A DNA stretch of 64,000 nucleotides from Lutjanus erythropterus (Eukaryota; Chordata; Actinopteri; Lutjaniformes; Lutjanidae), in assembly GCA_020091685.1 (NCBI GenBank), contig CM034599.1, positions 1,617,641 through 1,681,640 of the forward strand, read 5' to 3'. Shown one piece after another: positions 36,016 to 48,440 of the stretch (its first letter is position 1; every line of letters starts with the position of its first letter). Made by a program: the position numbers and the translations under genes. Under the pieces are notes generated by a model. The model did not search any database and was not told where the DNA came from. It worked only from the letters and a program-made list of their open reading frames with translations.

Positions 36016-37940
36016 GAGTCAGAAGAGACAGGCGTCATTTTTATTAAACATCAGTTTTATTTTGAAAGGGCACTTTAGGATCACTGAGAAAAAAAATCCC
36101 ACATAGGCATAAAATAGCAATAATATAAATGTTTTCTGCATTTTACAAAGTAATTGAGCCTTTATTGAAATATTTAATGACTCTGTTTTCCAAATTAAAA
36201 GTCTCTTGTACTTTATACAAGGTTGTGTTAACACAAAGTAAGAAGACAAAGGTTTATCAGTGTGTGAAGAGACGATCACTGACAGTATGTGTGGGCAATA
36301 ATGTGATTGTGTCTCTGAGGAGAGAAATTTGTTTTCTTTACAGGATTCCACCCAACATGAATGCAAATTCCCTGACAGAAAGTGAGCACTTTCATCAACT
36401 TCCCGTTCAAGGCGACTATAAAAAAGCTTTATTGCTGGCGTAAGGATAATATGCTTTGGCAGCATTTCAAAGAGCATCAGAAATTCAAATGTATCTGCCA
36501 AGTCAGCACAAACACAAGTTTTGCTCAGCCTGATCAAACACATAGTTCATATGTGAAGAGGCTCATATGGTCTTTGATTTCACGACACGATTGACGAATG
36601 ATTGACGACTGAAGCTGCAGAGACACATGAAGCCCAGCTTGATGCTTAGATTAAAGATCGGGGAGCAGCTTTGTGTTTCAACATGTGTCAGCCTTTCATC
36701 CTCCATGCAGGGTTAACCTTGTGTGACGCTGAGGACGTTCACAAAATGAGGTGACTTTAGTACAAGAGAGTCACATAAAAACACAGAAAGTGAGCCTGAA
36801 ACAAAGACTTTCTGCTCTGAACTCTTCTGATACCTGTCCTCTGTTAAGAAAGCAGACATCATCTTATTGCTGTTTTGTTTCCTGTAACACCAAACTGATT
36901 AAATTACATATATATATATAAATATATAAATACAACATAGTACATAGTAACTAATTAGAAATACTCAAATCACTGTAATCTTTTGGGTACTTGTACTTTT
37001 ATGAGTAGATTTTCAAGTCTGTTACTCATACGTAAGTATGCATTAGACTATGTAATCTACTTAGTTACTTTTAAAATCTTTGTTGAGCACTGAGTACAAT
37101 TCTAGTAGCCAATCAGGTGATCTGATCACAAATCAGCCAATGAAAACAAGGTCATACAAATGAAACAAACAAAACAAAATGCTGCACAGGTTTGCAATTT
37201 GAATCATTAATTGATTAATTGCCATTAAGAATTTAACAAATCAAAAATGTATTCATGGATATTTAATCACTAGTGGCAGGAAATGCACCTCGTCTGACTT
37301 TATTGCCTGGCAGTCATTGGTTGAATAAGGAAACTATATCTTAGACTTAAAATGAGAAAGAAATGAAAGAAAAAGTTTTATATCTCCAGAATGATTAATA
37401 ATTAATCGATTTGTCTGTGAAGATTCGTTATCAGTGATTTGATTCTTGGCATTTTCAAATACTGGTTCAGGAAAATGCACAGTGAGCCTAGTTTGGAGAG
37501 GCGACTGTGACCACTGGGAAAATTGGGAAAAATTCAGAGTGAAGATTTGGAGAAACTCTGAGTTGTTTTTGAGACAAATACTTTGTACTTTTACTGAAGT
37601 ATATTTCTAATACCTGCACCTTTACTTGCAACTGTGTAATGTTTTAGCAGTGTAACAGTACTTTAACTTGAGTACAGATTTTCAGTACTCTTTCTAGCAC
37701 TGTTCCTACTTGTCCTGATAACTTTCTTACTTGTGTCGTCATGAGTTTAAAGGGCCAGTGTGTTGGATTTACTGGCAACCAGCAGTCAGCTTGTACACCA
37801 GAAAATGCATCAGGATGAAACTTTGCCTCTGAGGGTTTAGGGGAGAGAAAGGTGTAGATACTTGAAAAGTTAAATTCTGTAATATTGGCAATTTATTAAA
37901 AAATGCATCTTTTGTACCATTATCAAACTAAAGACAGTCT

Positions 37941-38035
37941 TTAAAGGGATAGTTCAGGTTTTTTGAATTGTGGTTATAAGTGGTACTTATCCATAGTCAG
38001 TGTATCAGTCCCTCCTGTCCCTTTTCTAAAAACCT
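37941..38035 (+). repeat. Dispersed repeat family A, left-end fragment
   Basis: TTAAAGGGATAGTTCAGGTT then GTACTTATCCATAGTCAGTG, the same left end as the copy in the kctd9 3' UTR. Confidence 0.5.
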
Positions 38036-38989
38036 GCAGTGCATGTTGCGATGTTTTAGACATTTCTTGCAATGAAACTGTGGGAGCAAGTGACCCCCCC
38101 CCCCCAAAATCCAGTGTCTGTATTCAGATATTTATTTATTTTTTTTGTGTGTGTAATTCATTCAAATCAAAGGCAACTTGTTCCAGGGAAAATAAAAACA
38201 CACTCTAATCTATGTGTTCTAAGTAAATTTACCAGAAAGCCTCAGGATTACAGAAACCCTAACAAAATATACTTTATTTTTAGATGAAGAAGAGCAGCTG
38301 GGGGTATTTCACAAAGAAACTAAATCTTTTTGGAGCTCAAAACAGCACAACATTATTAAATAAAAAGTGCACACAGCATTGATAAATGTGTTCTTTTCAG
38401 TACCTGTGACAAAATAAAATAATAGAAATGCAAAAAGAACAACAAAAACATGTGAATAATAAAAGAAAAGATTGAGTTGGTTCATTGAGACGTACATGTA
38501 TGACAGGGAAGCAACACTCATGGGTCTAATGTGCAGAAAAGTTGTGGAGTTTGGACAAAAGTGCAAAGTCGTGCCGAATTCACTGGGACTGGTTGATTTT
38601 GCGTGAACCGTTGCGATCGCAACATCGTGACTTCCTGGATGGACTGGTGTATTTGCTGTATTGTCTACAGTAGATGGTGGTTGACACGCCTGTTTGAGGA
38701 AGTACATATAACATCCAACAATGTCTTTTTTTTTTTTTACATTTTTTTAAAAATAGAGATTAAATAAACAAGACCTGAAGTGTTAATTAGTGAGCTTTAG
38801 ACGGTGCATTTGAGGTAGATCTTCGTGCTAAACTAAACTAACTAGCTGCTGGCTGTAGCTTCATATTCAAACAGGCCTGAGAGGGGAATACATCTTCTCA
38901 TCAAACTCTTGGCAAGAAAGCAAATACGTGTATTTCCCAAAGTGTCGACTGTACTGCTTTTTTTCCAAATGCACTTTTGGCTCAAATTA

Positions 38990-39330
38990 ACTTGCAGCTT
39001 CAAAGAGAGCTGCTAACTTTGCAGCAGATGTAGTGTGAATCTGATAACCGCACACATACCAGAGAAAAAGCAAGCATTTTTATTAGTGCTGGTAATAGTG
39101 AGAGTTAAACGTGCCATCGGCCACATCTTACGATCCCAGAGCATCAAAACACGGCCAAAGATCTTTGATGCAGTTTGGAACCAGACATTTTATAGACTTT
39201 TTCTTTTTGTGTCACTGATAAAGAGTTCCCTTGAGATGTGCACCAGGCTGTTAATGATAAGTTCAGCCCTGCCAGAATTCAAAACACATGGAGATCATTT
39301 ATTGTTTATGTTCATTTGGTTGCTTTTTGT
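38990..39330. promoter_or_regulatory. Candidate conserved non-coding region, intergenic
   Basis: Repeat-free text between two repeat-rich stretches (GAATCTGATAACCGCACACA, CCATCGGCCACATCTTACGA, TGTTAATGATAAG). Conservation not testable here. Confidence 0.2.
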
Positions 39331-39778
39331 TTGCCTCTGACGACGGGAGGTGAGTGATATATCTGAAAATCTCCACCCAGTCTGAGCAGTGACAGCTCTG
39401 GGTGGTAAAGTGTGTGCAAAACAGATGAGAAAATAAAACCAATCAATTGCAGACAAGTAAAAGATGGTCTTTGGTTGTTTATAGCAGTGAAGGGCAGACA
39501 TTAGCTGCAACTAATGCTTATTTCATTATGGATCAATTACTTGCAGGATTATTGGATTAATCATTGCATCTATAAAATGTCACAAAAAAAAAATCTCAAA
39601 ATGATCATCACAGTTCCCCAGAGCCCAAAGTGACGTCTTCAACTTTCTTCTTTTGTTCAACCAACAGTCCAAAGACTCATTTACTGTCTTAAATGACAAA
39701 GAAACACAGCAAATCCTCACATTTAACAAGCTGCAACCAGCAAATGTTTGATATTTTTGCCTGATGCCATTGGCAATT

Positions 39779-40275
39779 AAAGGGATAGTCTGTATATTCT
39801 AAAGTCAGGTTGTATGAGGTACTTATCGATAGTCAGAGCATTAGTAGATGGTGACTGACTCGCACCCAGTTTGGAGAAGCAGAGAGGGACATCAGCAGGT
39901 CTGCCTAAAAACATAAATATCAGTTTATGTATCAGGCAGCATATTCTGACTGGAAACCACTGTTACATAATCCAAATATTGCTCTCTCCAAACCAACCAA
40001 ACTCCATAGGAAAAATCAGTAATTTTACCTTGCAGAAAACATGAGCTGCTAGTCTTCCAGCGTATAGATCAGTAAGTTTGTTTGTGTCATTGTGTGACTT
40101 CTGTGTTTGGATTCATCAAAATCCCGTAATAACAAAAACTAACTAACTGATCGAAGCACCGGTAGATCAGCAACTCCCGTTATCTGTGAGATAAAATTAC
40201 AGATATTGCCTATGGAGTTTGGTTGGTTTGGAGAGGGCGATATTTGGCTTATATATCAGCGGTTTTTGGTCAGGG
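39779..40275 (+). repeat. Dispersed repeat family A copy with foldback core
   Basis: Starts AAAGGGATAGTCTGTATATT, then GAGGTACTTATCGATAGTCA and CGCACCCAGTTTGGAGAAGC. The foldback core follows from about 39,970 (CAAACCAACCAAACTCCATA inverted as CTATGGAGTTTGGTTGGTTT). It is the most complete left half in the window. Confidence 0.55.
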
Positions 40276-40752
40276 GAGGTTGTCTGATGGTTTAATGAAG
40301 TGAAATTGGACACAAATTGATAAATAAGCTGGTAGATGTTTTGTTTTGTTTGACTGTAAAGCTCCACCCAACTTCAGTTCGCCCAAGATTAAGAAAAAGC
40401 TGTGATCAACATTTCTGGTAAAGGTACAACGGCCGTCCTCAATTTGAGACAGCACTACCCTGTCCAAAGTGTAGGTACATAGTGTGCAAAGTGTACTACA
40501 TGACAGTGTGCTTGCAGAAGTGTCTCTTTTTCTATACTGGTTCACTGACACACAGAAGAGAGTCAAAGCAGAACTTGTGTTACATGAAGGACTAATGAAG
40601 AAGAAGCTTCAATCATTAATCATTAACTTTTCTCTGTGATGCGTACATACCATGGTGACTCAAGAAACGTATAGGTGAGCTTACTGACACAACTTAACTG
40701 AAAGGCCATAAAATGAAGTCATAAAGTTTATGATTTTTATTAATAATTACAC

Positions 40753-41200
40753 AACACTGTAAAAAAAAATCATACAGGAACTTAATAGAATCAACTAATC
40801 TTTTCTCATAAACTTAACGAAAATTTTTGAATTCAAGTTAGTTAAACTTAATTTTTCTGGTATTTATTTGCAGAACATGACATGCTTGACATGTTGGGGC
40901 TTTAGAAGACTGGAATTACACCAGACGAGCAGTATGGAGGCATTTTATGTTTTTTGGGGTTGTTTTTTTTCTGTTTGAAAACTTGTCACCATTCACTTCA
41001 GACAGGACGTGTACCCTATGAGACATATTTCTCCTTTAAAATTTCTATTATTTATTTTCAGAACACTTCTGAACTTGTAAACATAAGTTCTCCAAACTTG
41101 AAACCTTTTGAAATGATGAATGTGAAAGGAAATCATTTTTTTTAATCATAACAAAATTACCTCAACTTTTCAAATTCAGTCGACTTAAAGTTTTAAGGCA
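40753..41200. repeat. Inverted-repeat element with CACTGTAAAAA ends
   Basis: ACACTGTAAAAAAAAATCAT at the left and GACTTAAAGTTTTAAGGCAG at the right, with A/T-rich interior phrases (CAAGTTAGTTAAACTTAATT, TTTATTTTCAGAACA). A fragment with the same phrases occurs at about 48,310-48,400. Confidence 0.45.
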
Positions 41201-41459
41201 GTGTGGACACTGGCTTTTCAAAGTTAAAACTTTTTTTGTCTTACAGTGGATGCAGTTACTTTTCACCTTGAAGGAAATGCTAAAAATGTCCACAGGTTGT
41301 CTAGAAAGGATAAGATCAAATAAATGAGTCACTGACATTATGTGAGATAGGATATAGACTTTAAAGTCAGTTGAACTTTGGCTCAGAGGAAAGCTCATCC
41401 TCCAGCCACCCGCCTGTTTTAAGACGAGGTGTGGCACTTCTGATCACTCCTCACTTCCT

Positions 41460-42120
41460 TTCAGCGTAAGGAAATGTGCCGGACACTGTTAAAGCCAGGA
41501 ACACCTTATGCAAAAGCAAACCGAAGGCAGGCCGAGCCACACATCAGCATGAGAACAAACAGGGAGTCATGCAATCCTCAGAGTGAACAATGTCTCCCCC
41601 GGGGACACTTTGCATGATGATTTCCCTAGCAGCTTCTTCATCGCCCCAAAGTGCTGTTTTATTGTCCTCGCTTCTCGTGTTTGCATTCCATTGTTACTGG
41701 GCAAGTACAAATATCCTCCTTTATGCACCCAAACCTCAGACAGGCCTTCCACTACGTCGCCTGAGCCCAGCCCTCATCCATCCGTCAGCGGTGCCCCTGT
41801 CCTACACGGGGGCCCCCCAGGCTCGCCTCACCACCCCCAGCCTGTTCTTTGACATAACGCTGTTGTGGCTTTCCGGGCCTTTATGCTGCCTGTTGTCTGA
41901 GGCAGATTGAAGACCCTTTGTGTGCGTCAGCCCCTGTCCTGAGTGGCCGGCAGGAACCTGCTGGGCTGCGAGTGGAGAGACAGGAATGCGCATATGAATG
42001 GGCCAGTGTGCTCCGGGCACCTGCTGACAGAGGGACGGTGTGCCTCTATGAGTCTTAGTTCATCAGCGTAACCATCTTGTTCAATTACACGTGCAGCGCG
42101 GTGTTGCGTTGCCTGGTCAT
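41460..42120. promoter_or_regulatory. Candidate conserved non-coding region, intergenic
   Basis: A repeat-poor, GC-balanced block. At 41,680-41,695 TTTGCAT and CATTGTT lie two bases apart, an Oct-type and a Sox-type core side by side. Open frames here show no known protein. It could equally be an old element or a lost exon. Confidence 0.25.
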
Positions 42121-43678
42121 TCATACTGAATGGGAGTATTGTCACTGCAGCGGTGGATATTTTTGCTGTTTGGTGTTGGAGACTAAATCCTGCACACTGG
42201 TCCTTTAATGGCCCGGGATCCAGCAGCAGTGGTTACTCCCTTCTTCTCTCTTTGCCTTCAAGAGGAACACTGCGATCATCTGCAGCTGGTTTATTGGAGG
42301 TTCCCAGAAACAGTGTCAGATTTGCCCCAAAGCTGTTCAAACACACTCGATTATCAGCAAAGCCAACCTGCTAAATACTTCAAGGCTCATTGAATCATGG
42401 TTTAACTTTAAATTATATTGCAACAAACATTTAAACTAGTTTAAAATAAAGAAAGATTACATTAAGTTCCCAGAAAATGTGTCAGTTACACCCTAAAGAC
42501 TGTCAACCTGCATGCTAAAATATATTATTTTGTTTAGAGATTCTACCAACTTAAAAATGTTGCCAGTGCCAGTAGAAATTCATTTCTTTTGATTTTTATC
42601 AAACTCATAATTTTCAATTAATGAGGAAAAAAGGTCCATAAAACACTGAAATTTTAAGAGATTAAAAAACTTTTTTTTTTTTAACTTTTCAAGAATTTTC
42701 AAGGTATATTTTCAAGCACCTTACAGCTGCTATAAATGCCACATTTCTATACATATACACTCAAAATGATTAGGCCCTATTTGACTTCTCCGTCACTTTA
42801 AATCAGATGTTATTGTGTCATAAACAACCAAAATTATGTTTTGTGATAGAATTCTACAGAAGGGTGACAAATTAAATAAAAATACACCTTTCACCTGTCT
42901 GTAAGTAAACCTGCAACCCTATATATCCTGACTGAGTCATTATAAAACAGTGACTAAACAAATAACTTCTTAAAATGTATTTTTCAAATGCAAAAGCAAT
43001 TAAACTCTCTGACCTCTTTATCTAAAAAGCAAACTATTCAGTCAGAGAATGATTTATTATGAAAGTATTGCAATTAAAGATTCACTTTTCAAACCTTGTA
43101 AATATTAGAATAAAATTCAAGTGTTTTGAAGGATTTCCAGGACCTTTTGAAGGACTATTCATATACTAATATCTTGTTGCGTTGCCTGGTCATTCACACT
43201 GAATGGGCGTATTGTCACTGCAGGATACGTTTCTACTGGAATCCTTAACAAATGTGGTGTCAGCTGCTTTGTTTTAGTCGTGAGTAATCATCACCAAATG
43301 GAACAATTTAGTTCTGCCCTTCTGTTGTTCTCCCTCTGTGTTTCACATCATGTCTGAATACTGAGAAGAATCTGATTTATCTGATCTGATTTATATGAAA
43401 TGAGGGCGTGCAGGATCCTGTCTTTACATGTAGTCGGTCTTTTATGCTCCATTTCTGGCAATAAAAGCAGATCTGATGCCAGTTTTAGATAGAAGTCTTA
43501 AACGGTTCCCAAAAGTCTGTCTGACTCAGTATTATTTGAAAAAAAAAAAAAACAGTCCTTGATCTTTTCCTCTTACTGAAGGATTATTCAGATCTGTAAC
43601 TTCAGTAAAAGTAGAAATACCACCGTCTGAGTATCGTCCATTACAAGTTACACATTTATCATTGAGACCGTATTGAGA

Positions 43679-43930
43679 TCCAGTGTTTGGTTTGTCCGTT
43701 CTGGGCTACTGTAAAAAAAAACACACCATGTTGCAACATGGCGGCCTTCATGAAGAGGAGCTGCTCCCTCTGTAGATATAAAGGGCTCAATCTATGCTAG
43801 TAAAAACAGAATGATTCTTATGTTCAGGTGGTTTTACACCAATGGAAACAAACTTATGAAGATTATATTCCGTTTCAGCCATTCATTCAACCAATAAATC
43901 CCCATAAATCTAACAACACTGGACCTTTAA
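43679..43930. repeat. Dispersed element with CCAGTGTT / ACTGGACCTTTAA ends
   Basis: Starts CCAGTGTTTGGTTTG, then ACCATGTTGCAACATGGCGG, and ends CAACACTGGACCTTTAA. Related ends appear at about 37,750 (AAAGGGCCAGTGTGTTGGAT) and 42,192 (CACACTGGTCCTTTAA). Confidence 0.5.
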
Positions 43931-45552
43931 AGATACAATATGTAAGAATTTTAACTTAAAAGATTCAAATTTTAACTAAACAGAATGTGAAGAACTAACA
44001 GTTTTGACGTCTGTCTCCTGAAGTTAGCATGCTAACCTGCTAACTTCAGCCCAGCCTGTCTCATAATACCACTTTGTACCAACAAGTGCCAATTTTGCTA
44101 CTTTCACAAACTCTCTTAAGTGTTTAGTCTAATAAATGAACAAAATAAACAAAAAAGCATCAAGACAGTAAATATTCCTACACCTATTTTACAGAAAAAT
44201 ACACCTTCTGAATTCAAGTTCCTCTGTTTTACTGAGACCGGCTGAATTGCCTTGTTAACTCATCGTAAAAAACACATTTTATTCAAATTCAACAGAAACA
44301 AAATAAAACTCACCAAAAGTGTCTCCACTATTCCAATAATCACAGACTCTGGTTTGGTAGAAATAAATCTTCTGGTTCAACATGCTGTCCTGCACCACCT
44401 CCTCTGTCTCCGCCTGAAGCCGTCCTGTCTTCATCGTCCTGGTTGGAGCCTCTGTAATATTCTATATTGTTAATCTGCCCTCAGTCAGTCTCGCAGGCTG
44501 TGCTGATATGCTGCCCCCTGTTGGTTTGGAGTACGAATGTTGCACCTTTAAAGTAATGAACAAAACAATAAAGATATATAATATTATATTTGATTACTAT
44601 TACTCATACTCACACATTACTATATAAACAGCATTATAATATTTTAACTGAATGAGGTGGAGCTGTTTTAATTTCTTTATATACTCTTGAATAGTTTAAT
44701 CTATAATAATGCATCATTTTTCTAAATGCAACATATATGTTATGTGTAAAAACTGTAAAGTAACTATTAACTGTTGCTGTCAAGAAAATGTAACAGAGTA
44801 AAATTTAGAATATTTCCTCCCTGAAATTTAGTATGAGGTTCATATTACCTCAAACACGTATATATTTATATTTATTGTGTAAAACTTGTGTTTATATCAA
44901 CAATAATCTGTAGATGACACCTGATGAATTCTTACATGTTTACTTCAGATTACAAAAAGACATGAAAAATAGACGTGAGATAAAACTCCACAGCCGATCC
45001 CGTGCATGTGAACAACATGCTGGAGCTCAACCGCACTGATCGAGTAGATATATTCAGTTCCTCTGCAGATTTGGCAGATGATACATAATAATCTAAATTT
45101 CAAACAACAGTCTGGTAAGATGGAACCCAGATATATGATCCTAAAAGCTTCATTAATTGTCCTCTGACTCATATGGTACAGCTTATGGCTTGTTCGTCTG
45201 GCTCTGCTTTTGAGAAGATTACATCTCCATAATCAATAAAAAAAGAAGCTTAACCATCCACCACAGAGTCTGGAATGAAAGAAAAAAAAACATCTGGGAA
45301 AATAAACTTTCACCCTCAAATATATCCACAAAAACACAAAAATCACAGCATGTTCACTGAGCTCCATTTCCTGGGGAAACTCTGACATGACATGATTATG
45401 GTTGTTGGTAAGGACGTTTTGACACTGTCCAGATGTGTTCGCTGCATTCTAGTCCAAGTGTGACTGCAGGAGCCCAAATTCCACTGACATGGTTTCCATA
45501 TCCGTCATTAAAGGCGACCTACTATACTTCCTTTGACCTTAATTTCTGTCAT

Positions 45553-45583
45553 ATACACACACACACACACACACATATATATA
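45553..45583 (+). repeat. (CA)n(TA)n compound microsatellite
   Basis: A CA run passing directly into TA; intergenic. Confidence 0.9.
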
Positions 45584-47039
45584 ATCTTCAGACTTGGGAT
45601 GTGGGGTAATTTCCCTGTTAATTAAACTGAAATTTTAGTTGACTAGTTTAAAAGTAAGAAAACAGAAAACAGTTAAAATTGAGTACAATTTATTTGATTG
45701 ATTGATCGTTTTTCAATGGCCAAATTACATTTAAATGCTGCTGGAATGTGTGGCGCTTTGCACTGTACATTATGAATACTGCACATTTACTTACAATGCA
45801 TTAACTTTTCAGACTGAGCAGGATCACAGACATGACATCATTTACTGGAAGCTAATGTTAGCAGTGCTAATAGCAGCAGCCTGCTCTTCTTGCAGGTTAA
45901 CGCCCACATGTCTGTGCTGAATGTGGTGATGCATGGTTCTGGTTGAGTGGTTATATATCAGTTTATTCTGACACAATTTACATGCAACCTTATTTTAATT
46001 TTCTAGATCAAAATTCTGCCAAATCGCACTGGTTTTTATGAGATATCTGTGCCACTTTCTGCTGCCACCTCCCTGGTTTAGCGCAGGGAGAGGAGGGCTG
46101 CTGTAACATCTTAAAGGCAACAATTAACCAGTGTTGTACATTAAAGAAATATTAATAAATAGTTTAACTGACTAGTATTTCTGTTGCTGAGTAGTGAGGG
46201 TAGCAACATTTAATCATTTATTTGGTTAATTGTGCACGTCTTCTTCAGACCACTTTGAATGCAATGTTTCCAATGTTTTTTTCTCCTTTCCCGATGAGCT
46301 GACTGCAGTCTGTTCATTTGTACCGAGGTGATGAACAGTCGTTCCAACCGGGACATTGGTTCCCAAACTGGGGTCTGGGCCCCTCTTAGAAATCACAGAG
46401 GGTCCAAAGACTTTGTCTGTTATGAGGTCCTCAAAATCAGATTTGCACGTTGACTAAAATCACAGTTTCAGGGTCACACATCTTTTCCAAAGTCAAATTT
46501 AAGCAACATTTTCAAGGTTCATTTTCAGTCTTTTCCAGCACCTTCAGGCTGTGGTAAATTATGTATTTATATATCAAATGATCATCTCATCTCTTCATGA
46601 GGTATGTTACTGTGCTTTTATCAACTAAAATGATGTTCTGAGATAGAAAATGTAATGATTCACTCATGATGATACTCATGGTTTCACATTAGTAACAACA
46701 ACTGAGTAATTGATTAATCATTAATAATCATTTTTTAAAAGCATTTTCTTGTTTTTCTTTTTTATTATTCACTTATTTCTTATTCTTAAGTTTAATTTTA
46801 CATTTCCTTCATCAATGAATGGCTCTGCCAATACCATTTCTAGACTACTGATTAATTTTCATTACATACATGTTTAATTGGTTAAATTCTTATTTGGAAA
46901 TTAATTAGTCAATAATTAATGATCCCTGAATAAAAATATAGAGCTGGAAATGAGCAAAACAGGTCCCCTTAAATGACTGGAGGATCTAAAACTATCAAAA
47001 TATTAAGCTAACATTCATGTTGATCACACCTCTCATGGT

Positions 47040-47480
47040 GCTGGATCTCCTGATAACATTTCCCACAGCCTCACTGCTGATTGGCTGTGGCCTCTCTCTG
47101 GACTCCTGGCTCTCATCATCACCCGCTGACCTGGAAAACGGGAGCGTCAGATCTGCAACATCACTTCACCCTGCAGACGACATGCTGCTTTGAAGTGGGA
47201 GTGGACCTAAATTGGATTAAGCGGCATCTCAGAGGAGCAGCTCCCATAGATTTGATTACACACACGCCCCCCTCGCCCAACACCCACACTCCTGCCTCCC
47301 CCTCCATGCAGATGAGACGGCGTGGGGCGGTCCACCATGCCACAGTCTCGTACTTCACTTCTTAATGTGTGCCCATCTGCCAGCCATTTACCTGATTACC
47401 CCGGGAGAAGTCGGACAGGTCGGTCTCTGCCGGGGCAGCTGGGAGGCCGGAGAGTGGCATTAATGTTGTACAGGTGGACA
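47040..47480. promoter_or_regulatory. Candidate conserved non-coding region, intergenic
   Basis: A repeat-poor block with AAATTGGATTAAGCGGCATC, AGATTTGATTACACAC and CCTGATTACCCCGGGAGAAG, the GGATTA/GATTA cores favoured by Otx/Pitx-type homeodomains. Confidence 0.22.
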
Positions 47481-48124
47481 CGGGACAGATAAGGAGCAGA
47501 CTGACCCTTTAATCTGTGAAAACAAGCAGCATGCAGGAAAAATACATCTGGTACAGTTGAATACAACTGGGAATTATATATTTTCTAGTGTTGAACTAAA
47601 GCCACAAAACTACTAATTTTGCAGCTTAAACATGGATAAATGTACAGAGAGAACAAGCTGTTCTCCTCATCCACTCCCAGACTAAAGTGCTGTTTAAAAT
47701 AAAACCCCCAGAACTGACTCCAAATCCTCCACACAAGCATGGCACACAGACCACCTTCTATTTCTGAGGAAAATAACATCCAGTCCTGGTTTAACTCGGC
47801 CTCATTATGGTGGAAGTGGGTTCCAGGGCCAGGAAGTTTCATTGCTTTCCAAATAAATCTCACTAAACAGAGCTGTAATCCAAATTCCTCATCTTGTGGA
47901 GTCCTCCTCACATTACGAGAGAGCTCTCACAAGCTCGGCCTGAAAATCACACCTCATCCTTCTACAGATCACTCCGTGGTACTTTTACGCTGACAAAAAC
48001 TTGAGTTGAGCGGCACAGTTCATTGAAAGAAAATGTTTTAAAAAGTGTGGAAAATGTCTCTTTTTTAACCCAAAAAAGGCCAATTTCTGTGGAAGCACAT
48101 TTCTACCAGAGAAAGAAAGAAAAT

Positions 48125-48270
48125 ATCCCTATGGTCAGTCGTAATTATGAGATAAAAAGTCAGCTATATTAGATAAAAATCAAAATTATTAGATAAAAAG
48201 TCATTATGAGATAAGATGAGATGAAAAGTCTAAATGATTAGATAAAAGAAATAATTGAGATAAAAATAAT
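48125..48270 (+). repeat. Degenerate tandem array, unit near TTATTAGATAAAAAGTC
   Basis: Units such as ATTATGAGATAAAAAGTCA, ATTAGATAAAAATCAAAA and TTATGAGATAAGATGAGA follow one another with drift. Confidence 0.5.
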
Positions 48271-48420
48271 ATAAAAATTAAAAATGAGAATTTCTTCTCA
48301 TTATCTAAATGTAAATTTACAAGTTAATTAAACTTAAAATTTCTATTATTTATTTATTTTCAGAACTCAGTTAGTTAACTAGCATTTCAATTTCTGACAT
48401 TAGCTAACTTGAGATGTGAG

Positions 48421-48440
48421 TATATATATATATATATATA
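48421..48440 (+). repeat. (TA)n microsatellite
   Basis: Twenty bases of TA following GTGAG. Confidence 0.9.

Noticed and set aside
36019..36543. 174-codon ORF as a protein-coding gene
   Set aside because: No recognisable domain, an overlapping opposite-strand frame and no supporting splice context; kept only as a transcript question.
41567..41910. Overlapping ORFs in the GC-balanced intergenic block
   Set aside because: Several frames are open because of base composition; none resembles a known protein or has splice partners.
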